A DNA stretch of 64,000 nucleotides from Aestuariibius violaceus (GTDB taxonomy: Bacteria > Pseudomonadota > Alphaproteobacteria > Rhodobacterales > Rhodobacteraceae), in contig NZ_JBFONT020000001.1 of NCBI RefSeq assembly GCF_040779325.2, forward strand, positions 1,116,001 to 1,180,000, written 5' to 3'. Below are positions 57,202 to 64,000 of the stretch, one piece after another; position 1 is the stretch's first letter; each line of letters starts with the position of its first letter. The notes beneath the pieces were generated by a model. The model was not told where the DNA came from and searched no databases. It saw only the letters and a program-made list of their open reading frames with translations. Position numbers and translations under genes: made by a program.

Positions 57202-58361
57202 GGCGTGGCCTTTGTGCGGAGGCGCCAGGCGGCTGCGGCCAGCAGGCCTTCGACCTGTGCATTCGCTTCGGCGGGGGACAGCTGGAGCGCGACGAGGCGC
57301 AGGGGGGCGATATCGGTCGCCAGGATATGGGTGCTTGTGGTGCGGCGGAGGATTTCCGTCAGTTGTTCGGTCGTATCCTCGTCGGTCGTGCCGTCCGGTG
57401 TCCAGAGCGGCCGTGTGCCGAAGGTGCGGGTGAGCGCGGTTTCGTCGAATTCGGACAGCTCGGCACTGTCCAGCGTGATCGGGTCGAGCCCTGCGAGGCG
57501 GATCAGCAGGTCGCTTTCCTGATTGTCCCGCGGTGGGATGACGAGGAATTCTGTCAGACGACCGGCGAGGGTGCCGGCCTTGAGCCGCAGTGCTTCGCCA
57601 ATGATGGCGGCGAAGATCAGGAGGGCCAGCAGGAAGGCGGTCGCGGTGACCGGGTTCGCGCCGGCGGACAAGGCGACGGTGAACCCGCCCAAGGTCGCGA
57701 GCGCCGCGAAGCAGCCCAAGGCGGCCAGTGCGATGGTGGGCCGGACCGTCCAGCTGGACGCGGACACGATCAGCCAGACACCGACCAGGATCACAAGGGC
57801 CGAGAGGTGAAGCGGGAACCCGGCGTTGGTGAAGGAGAAGTCAGTGATGACGAGCGGGCTGGCGGCCAGCATGACCAAACCGAAGGTCCGCGCGAGGCGT
57901 CGCTGCGCGAGGGTGAGGTCGAGCCCCTGGCTCCACAGAAGGCGGGCGAGACCGATGAAGGTGGCGACCTGAAAGACGAGGAGGAGCGGCAGGTAGATGC
58001 GGCCGGTAGAGGACGGTAGGACCAGCGCGCCGAGGATGAACGCCGGGGTGCCGACCGCCATCATCAGCTTGATCCAGCGCGGGGCGTGGCGGCCGACGGC
58101 GGTTTCGGCGACGAGTGTCATGGCGAGCGGGATCAGCGCGGCTGTGGCGATCACCGCGCGGTCGGCCAAATCGGCTTCGGTCAGCCAGGCCGGGACGCGC
58201 AGGAGGTAGAACACACCGAGCACACCTGCGGCGAAGCTGAACATCCGGCGCATCCGGCCGGTGACGCCTGTCTTGGAGACGCCCCAGCGGAGGCCGAAGA
58301 GCGAGATACCGGCGAGGACCGAGACAAAGGCGTCGGCGTAGAGGGTGCCGGTCGAGGTCAT
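57198..58361 (-). CDS. Polytopic membrane protein with soluble tail, operon gene 3
   Basis: 387 residues, unknown family. About seven or eight hydrophobic segments between residues 10 and 255 (for example FAAGVLGVFYLLRVP, AVIATAALIPLAMTLVAETAV, LGLMLAAS-like LVMLAASPLVI, LVILVGVWLIV, LLALLIFAAIIGEAL), then a soluble C-terminal third (IPPRDNQESDLLIRLAGLDPITL...TEQLTEILRRTTSTHILATDIAPLRLVALQLSPAEANAQVEGLLAAAAWRL). Four-base overlaps with both neighbours. Could be a transporter-like or anchoring component for the operon product. Confidence 0.7.
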   Translation of the reverse strand: MTSTGTLYADAFVSVLAGISLFGLRWGVSKTGVTGRMRRMFSFAAGVLGVFYLLRVPAWLTEADLADRAVIATAALIPLAMTLVAETAVGRHAPRWIKLMMAVGTPAFILGALVLPSSTGRIYLPLLLVFQVATFIGLARLLWSQGLDLTLAQRRLARTFGLVMLAASPLVITDFSFTNAGFPLHLSALVILVGVWLIVSASSWTVRPTIALAALGCFAALATLGGFTVALSAGANPVTATAFLLALLIFAAIIGEALRLKAGTLAGRLTEFLVIPPRDNQESDLLIRLAGLDPITLDSAELSEFDETALTRTFGTRPLWTPDGTTDEDTTEQLTEILRRTTSTHILATDIAPLRLVALQLSPAEANAQVEGLLAAAAWRLRTKATP

Positions 58362-59227
58362 TCCGCCATCATCCGCTTGAGCTTACGGCGGACGATCGGC
58401 CGGATCAGGGCCGCGATCGCAGGATTTCGCGGGCGTTCTACGCGGGCAGCGTAGGGGTTGAGGAACCAGCCGCGGCAATCGGTGCGGGTCTTCCTGCCGA
58501 TAAGCGCCGCGATGGCTTCGTAGCCCATCAGCATGCCCGAGGTGATGACCATCGGGGCAAAGGACATACGGCTGCGGCGGCCTGCGGCGACCTCTCCGGC
58601 AAGGGCGAGGTCGATGTGGAACGCAGAGCTGGAGTGGGTCAGCACATACTCCGCCTCTGCCTGGAAGGCCGCGTCGCGCTGTGCATCGGTCAGGGCGTTC
58701 CAGGCGGTGTCGCGTGTCGGGTAGCCGAGCCTCAATTCCGGTGCGGGTTCGTCGGGGCCGGTGACATAGACCGACGGCAAAGGCGAGGCGTAGCTGTCGA
58801 TCACCGGGCGGCCGGTGCGATGGGCGGTGCGGTAGAGCAGGAGCGAGGCGCCGAGGTCGTCGGTGCCGTTGATGACGACCTGAGCGTCGGCGACGATCCG
58901 GTCGACCTGATCGGCCCAGTTGTCATGCAGCACCTCGAGCTGGATGTCGGGGTTGATTCGGCGAAGCTGTTCCGCCGTCGCCTCGGCCTTGTGGACACCA
59001 ATCGTGTCGGTCCAGGCAAAGACCTGTCGGTTGAGGTTCGACATCTCGAAGCTGTCGATATCCGAGAGGGTCATCCGCCCCACGCCGGCGCGGGCAAGCG
59101 CCAGGATCGCCGCGCCCCCCATCCCGCCCGTGCCGCAGACGAAGACGTGGCCGTCGCGCAGCATCTGCTGCTCGTCCCCGGTCACGAAGCCCAGGTTACG
59201 GGTGGTGAATTCGGAATAATCAAACAT
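58358..59227 (-). CDS. E1-like (ThiF/MoeB-type) adenylyltransferase, operon gene 2
   Basis: 289 residues. ThiF fold: TTRNLGFVTGDEQQMLRDGHVFVCGTGGMGGAAILALARAGVGRMTLSDIDSFEMSNLNRQVFAWTDTIGVHKAEATAEQLRRINPDIQLEVL. GTGGMGG and DIDxFExSNLNRQ (ATP contacts, Arg finger) are intact, so adenylation is expected. It lacks the two CxxC zinc pairs of MoeB/ThiF, and I see no obvious catalytic Cys in the usual crossover loop, so it may activate a small molecule or peptide rather than a ubiquitin-like protein. The operon's most informative member. Confidence 0.85.
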   Translation of the reverse strand: MFDYSEFTTRNLGFVTGDEQQMLRDGHVFVCGTGGMGGAAILALARAGVGRMTLSDIDSFEMSNLNRQVFAWTDTIGVHKAEATAEQLRRINPDIQLEVLHDNWADQVDRIVADAQVVINGTDDLGASLLLYRTAHRTGRPVIDSYASPLPSVYVTGPDEPAPELRLGYPTRDTAWNALTDAQRDAAFQAEAEYVLTHSSSAFHIDLALAGEVAAGRRSRMSFAPMVITSGMLMGYEAIAALIGRKTRTDCRGWFLNPYAARVERPRNPAIAALIRPIVRRKLKRMMAE

Positions 59228-60173
59228 CTGAAGCTTTCGCCGGCCGCAGGCCCTGCCATTCGCGCTTGCTGTTCAGCCAGCTGGCGGCGGGGGCGGCCCA
59301 GTTTTGAACGACCGAGAAGAGACCGGCCATGAGGACCGCCTTGCGGCTGTCGCGCGGGACATCGCGCAGGAGGTATCCTCGGGCGATCGAAAGGTCCATC
59401 TCGCCGATCTGAAGGAAATCGTCGCCTCGCGAGTAATCCAGCGTCTCGCGGCAGAGGTCGTTGATATAGGCGTCGCGGTGGTGGGCGGCCTCGTCGAAGG
59501 CTTTCTTCATCGCGTCGGAGCCGCCGGTATAAGCATTGCGGATGACGAAGCCGTCCTCTTCGAACCACGCATCGTCACCGACACCGAACGCGTCGCGGTG
59601 ATCGGCCATGATCGCGCGCGCGATGCGCAGGTGGCGAAATCGCGGGCGGTCGGCCTTGCCGTCGGGGTAGGTGTCCTTGAAGGATTGCGCGACGCGGCCG
59701 ACAACGGCGGGGACCTGGCTGACACTGGTCACCCGCATCGGCCTGAGCCCGCCCCGCATGAAGACGAGCATGACGGTCAGCCCGTAAAGGATCCACGAGA
59801 CACCGCGCGACTGGTAATCGGGGTCAACCATGGCGAGGCCCAGATGCAGGATCGGCTCGCGCCCTGTCTCCTCAAGATCGATCCAGCGGAGCGCGTTGAA
59901 GGCGATGAGGGTGCCGGTCTGGCGGTCGTAGACCAGCGTCAGGCAGAGCTGCGACCAGACCTGCGCGTCGTCGAGGAAGACGCCATAATCGAGCGCGCCG
60001 CGCGGTTCGACCTTAGCGGCGAGTGCGGTGACGGTCTGGCGGATCTGCTCGCGTTCGGCCTCGGGCAGCCAGAGGCCCGGACGGTCGAGCACGCGGGTCC
60101 GGTGCGGTCCGCTCTTCAAGGTCAGTTCGAGGTGCCGTTCGGTAAGGGAGGACAGGAGGCTGAGCGCCTTCAT
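59220..60173 (-). CDS. GNAT-like protein, operon gene 1
   Basis: 317 residues, no recognised close family. The middle YDRQTGTLIAFNALRWIDLEETGREPILHLGLAMVDPDYQSRGVSWILYGLTVMLVFMRGGLRPMRVTSVSQVPAVVGRVAQSF has the QxRG-type acetyl-CoA loop of the GNAT fold. The C-terminal third (DDAWFEEDGFVIRNAYTGGSDAMKKAFDEAAHHRDAYINDLCRETLDYSRGDDFLQIGEMDL) is His/Asp rich and unlike other GNAT proteins. First gene of the operon; eight-base overlap with the E1-like gene. ATG 60173 or an earlier ATG at 60278 could be used. Confidence 0.65.
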   Translation of the reverse strand: MKALSLLSSLTERHLELTLKSGPHRTRVLDRPGLWLPEAEREQIRQTVTALAAKVEPRGALDYGVFLDDAQVWSQLCLTLVYDRQTGTLIAFNALRWIDLEETGREPILHLGLAMVDPDYQSRGVSWILYGLTVMLVFMRGGLRPMRVTSVSQVPAVVGRVAQSFKDTYPDGKADRPRFRHLRIARAIMADHRDAFGVGDDAWFEEDGFVIRNAYTGGSDAMKKAFDEAAHHRDAYINDLCRETLDYSRGDDFLQIGEMDLSIARGYLLRDVPRDSRKAVLMAGLFSVVQNWAAPAASWLNSKREWQGLRPAKASDV

Positions 60174-60391
60174 GCGGCGCCGCGCCCCGCTAGGGGGGCT
60201 CTCTGATGGGCAGTCTGACCAACCATGTCTCTTCGCACTCTCCCCGAACCACACGTCCCTCAGGCGCTTGACCGTCATAGCGGTAAACGCGGCATCCGCT
60301 TGGCAGGAAGAGAGTGTTTTGGCGGCGACCTTTCGCCAAGTCAGAGAAACCTTACCTTGTGGCGGCCCCTCCGGCGCTGGGATCTGCGGGC
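60174..60391. other. Region upstream of the E1-like operon
   Basis: 218 bases between the GNAT-like gene and the GH13 gene end. It should hold the operon promoter. An AT-rich piece at 60300-60360 (AGTGTTTTGGCGG, GAAACCTTACCTTG) is the best candidate. No other structure is seen. Confidence 0.35.
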
Positions 60392-61957
60392 TCAGGCGGT
60401 GTAGAGCGCGGCGCTGCGGGGCGGCAGGCCGTCGCCCTTGTGGCTGATAAGAACCGGATCGCCGCAGCCGTCGGGATGGGCGCGCCCTTCGCCGGAATGG
60501 TTGATGGCGGCCCGGAAATTGCCTTCGGGCGTCTTGAGAGAAAGTTCAATGTAGTCGTCGGCGATGTCTGCGACCTCTGCCGTGCCCCGTCCGAGCCCGT
60601 GGGTCCGGCGCGCTTCGGTGAGCTTGCGATAGAACGCCGCCACGCCGCCGTCATCGGCCTGGCGCATCACTGCCTTTCCGGACGGCCAGCGCATGGGCAG
60701 CCAGGGCGTGCCGGAGGTGAAGCCGAAATTGTCCGCCCCTTCATGCCAGGGGATCGGGACGCGCGCGCCTTCCCGCCCGGGGCCGTCCGGCCAGTAGAGG
60801 AGGTCGAGCGGGTCGGTCGTCTCTTCCCGCGTGAGGTCCGGTTGGGGAAGGGCCAGTTCCTCCCCCTGGAAGACGAGCCACGGGCCGGGCAGCAGGGCGC
60901 ATTGCATGGCGAAGAGCCGGGCGTCTCGGTCGGAGCCGTCGCCCGCAATGGTCAGGTGGCGCGGCTGATCGTGGGACGACATCCACCAGGCGGCGCCGGG
61001 CTTGTCCTCGCGCGACAGGATGTCGGCGATGGCGCGCGGCTTGCCTTTGTTTTCGGGCAGGTCGGTCGTGTAGCAGGCGTCGAGTTTGTCGGGTGCGGTC
61101 ATCCGGCAGGCGAGTTCGATGGACTGGTTGCCCGAGCTGATCTCGCCCAAGAGCCAGGCGTCGTCTCCCGCCCAATCGCGCAACTTCTTCATGTAGTCGA
61201 CGCCGTCGCCCGGCAGCATGTCGTAGACATGGTCCTGATACGTGTAGGGCACGAAGTTCTCGCCCGAGACCTTGTCCTGGACGTCGGGCGAGGCCGGGGG
61301 GTTGTCCTTCATGGAGGGGTCGAAGAGGTAGGAGGTACAGACGTCGAAGCGGAATCCATCGACGCCACGGTCGCGCCAGCACTGGATCTGCGTGCGGTGC
61401 TTGTCCTGGACCACCTCGTTGCGCAGGTCGAGCGACGGCTGGCCTGCGAGGAACTGGTGAAAATAGTATTGCCGCCGCTTATGGTTCCACGTCCAGGCGG
61501 GCGGGCCGAACTGGGAGAGCCAGTTGTTCGGCGCCGTCCCGTCGGGTTTGGGATCGCGCCAGACATAGCGGTCGGCGCAGTCACTGTTGCCGTCGATGGC
61601 GCGCTGGAACCAGGGGTGCTTGTCGCTGGTGTGGTTGAGGACCTGATCGATCATGACCTTGAGGCCACGCTTGTGCGCGGTCTCCACGAGGGTTTCGAAA
61701 TCGCGGAGCGTGCCGTAGCGCGGATCGATATTGCGGTGGTCGGCCACGTCATAGCCGCCATCGGCATGGGGGCTGACGAAGAAGGGCGAGATCCAGATCG
61801 CATCGACGCCAAGATCCACGACGTGGCTCAGCCCCTCCGTGATGCCGTTCAGGTCGCCTTCGCCCGAGCCGGTCGTGTCGCGGAAGGAGCGTGGATAGAT
61901 CTCGTAGATGACGGGGGCTGCGGGCCAGTCGCCGCGTCGTTTTGGTTCGTAGGCCAT
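60392..61957 (-). CDS. GH13 alpha-glucosidase
   Basis: 521 residues. TIM-barrel glycosidase of the oligo-1,6-/alpha-1,4-glucosidase type: PVIYEIYPRSFRDTTGSGEGDLNGITEGLSHVVDLGVDAIWISPFF, YDVADHRNIDPRYGT, MIDQVLNHTSDKHPWF, catalytic Asp in GVDGFRFDVCTSY, Glu in AWLLGEISSG, third acid in WWMSSHDQPRHLT. Cytosolic or periplasmic (no signal peptide seen). Acts on maltose-like or sucrose-like oligosaccharides. The permease gene lies just upstream in the same direction; no sugar transporter is visible within the window. Confidence 0.92.
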   Translation of the reverse strand: MAYEPKRRGDWPAAPVIYEIYPRSFRDTTGSGEGDLNGITEGLSHVVDLGVDAIWISPFFVSPHADGGYDVADHRNIDPRYGTLRDFETLVETAHKRGLKVMIDQVLNHTSDKHPWFQRAIDGNSDCADRYVWRDPKPDGTAPNNWLSQFGPPAWTWNHKRRQYYFHQFLAGQPSLDLRNEVVQDKHRTQIQCWRDRGVDGFRFDVCTSYLFDPSMKDNPPASPDVQDKVSGENFVPYTYQDHVYDMLPGDGVDYMKKLRDWAGDDAWLLGEISSGNQSIELACRMTAPDKLDACYTTDLPENKGKPRAIADILSREDKPGAAWWMSSHDQPRHLTIAGDGSDRDARLFAMQCALLPGPWLVFQGEELALPQPDLTREETTDPLDLLYWPDGPGREGARVPIPWHEGADNFGFTSGTPWLPMRWPSGKAVMRQADDGGVAAFYRKLTEARRTHGLGRGTAEVADIADDYIELSLKTPEGNFRAAINHSGEGRAHPDGCGDPVLISHKGDGLPPRSAALYTA

Positions 61958-61994
61958 GGCTAGCGAACGCCAGCGGTGGGGAAGGGTTCCGGCG

Positions 61995-64000
61995 TCATTC
62001 GCGGGCGCGGAGGACTTGGGCGGGCCGTGCAGCGAGCGGGCGCCATGCGAAGGCGAGGCCCGCGAGTAGCGTGGCCGCGATGCCGCCGAGGATGATCGGC
62101 AGGGCGGAGCCCCAGATGACGGCGTAGGACGTGTCCATGATGAAGGTCGTGACGGACCAGCCGCCGATGATACCCGCTAGCAGCGCCACGCAGCCCGCAG
62201 CGAAGCCGAGGAGGGCGGCGCGCAGGGCGAAGCTGGTCAGGATGCGGCGCCGGGTGGCGCCGATGGTCTTGAGGATCGCGGCTTCGGTCGTCCGCGCCCG
62301 CTCGCCCGCGGCGGCGGCGCCGATCAGGACGAGAAACCCGGTCAAGAGTGTGGCGGCGGCGCCGTAGGAGACAGCGGCGGCGATCCCGTCGAGCAGGTCG
62401 GAGGCGCGGGCGATCCCGTCGCGCACGGCGATGCCGGTGATGTTGGGATAGGCGTTGGCGAGGTCCCGGAGGATCTGCGCCTCGGCCTCCTGTTCGGCAT
62501 AGACGGTGGCGATGTGCGTGTGGGGCGCGCCTGCGAGGGCGGCAGGGTTCATCGAGAGGATGAAGCCGATCCCGGCGGTAGAGAAATCGACCTCGCGGAA
62601 GCTGGCGATCGTGGCCGTGATGTCGCGGCCGAGGATGTTGATGGTGATCTCGTCGCCGATTTCGAGGTCGAGCTCCGCGCCTTCTTCTGCGGCGAACGAG
62701 ATGAGGGGCGGGCCGGTATAGTCTTCGGGCCACCATTCGCCTTCGGTCAGAGTGGTGTTTTCGGGTTGGGCGGCGTTGTAGGTGACGCCGCGGTCGCCAT
62801 CGAGGACCCAGTGATCGCCCGCGACCTGGCGGGCGGGCTGGCCGTTGATCTGCGAGATGATGCCGCGGAGCATCGGCGCGGTATCGACGCGGGAGACGGC
62901 GGGGTCGGTCGCGAGGCGGTCGTTGAAGCCCTCGAGCTGGTCGGGCTGGATATCGACGAAGAAGAAAGACGGCGCGACCTCGGGCAGGTCGCGGGCGATG
63001 GCTTGGCGAAGATTGCCGTCGATCTGGCCGACCGAGGCGAGGACGGTGAGGCCGAGGCCGAGCGAGAGAACAACCGAGATCGCCTCGGACCTCGGCCCGC
63101 CGATGGCGCCGAGCGCGGCGCGAAGGGCCGGCCTGCCGCGCGCGGCGGTGGTGGAGCGGCGGGCCAGGGCGCGGACGGCGAGCGCGGCAAGCGCAAGGAT
63201 CACGAGAGAACCGGCGATGCCGGCGGCTGTGTAGAGCGTGAGGGTCAGCGCGTCGGTGAGGGTCGCCGCAGCGGCGATGAGGATGGCAAGGATCGCGAAG
63301 GTCGCCACGATGTATCCGGGGCGGGGGAGCCAGCCGCCTGCCTCCCCCCCGTCGCGGAAGAGGGTGGCGGCGCGGACATCCTCGGTTCGGGCGAGCGGCC
63401 AGAGGGTGAAGACGAGGGCGGCAAGGAGACCGTAGAGGGCGGCTTCGGCCAGGGGCGCCGGATGGATGGTGAATTCCGCCGGGACGGGCAGCCGGGCCTC
63501 GATCAGAGGCGCGAAAAGGAGGGGGAGGGCGCCGCCGAGGATCAGGCCGAGTGCGATGCCGACGATGGTCAGCGCGCCGACCTGCAGGAAGTAGGTCAGA
63601 AAGATCGTCGCGCGGGTGGCGCCGAGGGTCTTCAGGGTGGCGATCGTGCTGGTCTTGCCCGCAAGGTAGGCGCGGACGGCGGCGGAGACGCCGACGCCGC
63701 CGACGGCCAGCCCGGAAAGGCCGACGAGCACGAGGAAGGCGCCGAGGCGGTCGACGAATTGGGCGATGCCGGGGGCGCCGTTGCGGGCATCGGACCAGCG
63801 GGCGCCGCCCTGGGGGAACGTCTGTTCCACCTCCGTGCGGAGCGCGTCGAGATTGGCGCCGTCAGGCAGGTCGAGACGGTAGCGGCTTTCGAAGAGCGTG
63901 CCTTCGGCGAGCAGGCCGGAATTGGCTAGGTCTTCGAGGAGGACGATGGTCGTGGGGCCGAGGGCGAAACCGCCGGCATTGGCGTCGGGAATGTCGATCA
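61995..64000 (-). CDS. FtsX-family ABC transporter permease (N-terminus outside window)
   Basis: The open frame reaches the right edge, so only the last 660 or so residues are seen. Two FtsX modules: VLVGLSGLAVGGVGVSAAVRAYLAGKTSTIATLKTLGATRATIFLTYFLQVGALTIVGIALGLILG and, near the end, LLTGFLVLIGAAAAGERARTTEAAILKTIGATRRRILTSFALRAALLGFAAGCVALLAGIIG. A large extracytoplasmic domain lies between hydrophobic clusters. This layout matches YbbP-type permeases that pair with a YbbA-type ATPase. Ends 37 bases upstream of the glucosidase start. The visible frame stays open upstream of an internal GTG at 63830. Confidence 0.9.
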   Translation of the reverse strand, partial: IDIPDANAGGFALGPTTIVLLEDLANSGLLAEGTLFESRYRLDLPDGANLDALRTEVEQTFPQGGARWSDARNGAPGIAQFVDRLGAFLVLVGLSGLAVGGVGVSAAVRAYLAGKTSTIATLKTLGATRATIFLTYFLQVGALTIVGIALGLILGGALPLLFAPLIEARLPVPAEFTIHPAPLAEAALYGLLAALVFTLWPLARTEDVRAATLFRDGGEAGGWLPRPGYIVATFAILAILIAAAATLTDALTLTLYTAAGIAGSLVILALAALAVRALARRSTTAARGRPALRAALGAIGGPRSEAISVVLSLGLGLTVLASVGQIDGNLRQAIARDLPEVAPSFFFVDIQPDQLEGFNDRLATDPAVSRVDTAPMLRGIISQINGQPARQVAGDHWVLDGDRGVTYNAAQPENTTLTEGEWWPEDYTGPPLISFAAEEGAELDLEIGDEITINILGRDITATIASFREVDFSTAGIGFILSMNPAALAGAPHTHIATVYAEQEAEAQILRDLANAYPNITGIAVRDGIARASDLLDGIAAAVSYGAAATLLTGFLVLIGAAAAGERARTTEAAILKTIGATRRRILTSFALRAALLGFAAGCVALLAGIIGGWSVTTFIMDTSYAVIWGSALPIILGGIAATLLAGLAFAWRPLAARPAQVLRARE

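Noticed and set aside
55124..60173. Calling the E1-like/nitroreductase operon a thiazole/oxazole RiPP cluster
   Set aside because: No YcaO protein, no precursor peptide and the nitroreductase is Acg-like rather than SagB-like, so the label is not supported.

Overview
The window looks like chromosomal DNA of a high-GC alphaproteobacterium, most likely a Rhodobacteraceae / Roseobacter-group member. The pointers are very GC-rich, C- or G-ended codons, several Hint_2-domain proteins, xdhABC with a BMP-type (nucleoside-class) ABC importer, DUF1489, SlyX, hisS-hisZ-hisG, class II ribonucleotide reductase and kbl-tdh. There is no phage, IS element, CRISPR array, rRNA or tRNA that I can support. Most genes are housekeeping or catabolic and many are packed with 4-nt ATGA/GTGA overlaps.

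Layout. 0.2-6.2 kb: SH3-like exported protein, 2-hydroxyacid dehydrogenase, DUF3592-like and HExxH proteins, two tandem lipase-like paralogues, panBC. 6.4-14.3 kb: three consecutive Hint-domain genes, a GFA/CENP-V-like protein, an 828-aa dimethylglycine/sarcosine dehydrogenase-like flavoprotein and a fourth, degenerate Hint gene. 14.3-27 kb: a minus-strand block with a D-amino-acid-oxidase-like flavoprotein, an aldo/keto reductase, then xdhABC plus ABC ATPase, two permeases (with a small membrane protein coupled between them) and a BMP binding protein, probably purine uptake and oxidation. 27-29.4 kb: ArsR regulator, three SRPBCC proteins and a SnoaL-like protein. 29.5-46 kb: lipoprotein, acetyltransferase, dnaE, LysR/isochorismatase pair, slyX, phhA with divergent Lrp, two DUF4274-like paralogues, hisS-hisZ-hisG, DUF1489. 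46-55 kb: nrdJ, tdh-kbl, rpsD, hisC, arogenate/prephenate dehydrogenase, extensin-like protein. 55-60.2 kb: five overlapping minus-strand genes (GNAT-like, E1/ThiF-like, membrane protein, GNAT, nitroreductase-like) forming an operon I cannot assign. 60.4-64 kb: GH13 glucosidase and a truncated FtsX-type permease.

Three features stand out above gene level. (1) A dispersed repeat with core CTTCATCTGGCC-nn-AAATACTC occurs at least seven times, always in the same orientation, and three copies lie in frame inside genes (xdhA, xdhB, nrdJ), lengthening the proteins. (2) The plus strand is C-rich from the left end to about 51.8 kb and G-rich from about 52.6 kb on, regardless of gene strand: a sharp GC-skew reversal near the rpsD-hisC junction. 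(3) The 55-60 kb E1-like/nitroreductase/acetyltransferase operon is the best candidate for an undescribed pathway. The rpsD leader, with three GNRA-capped hairpins and a 20-codon uORF ending on the rpsD start codon, is also notable.

All calls come from reading sequence and translations by eye. No searches were run, and family lengths or comparison sequences are quoted from memory.
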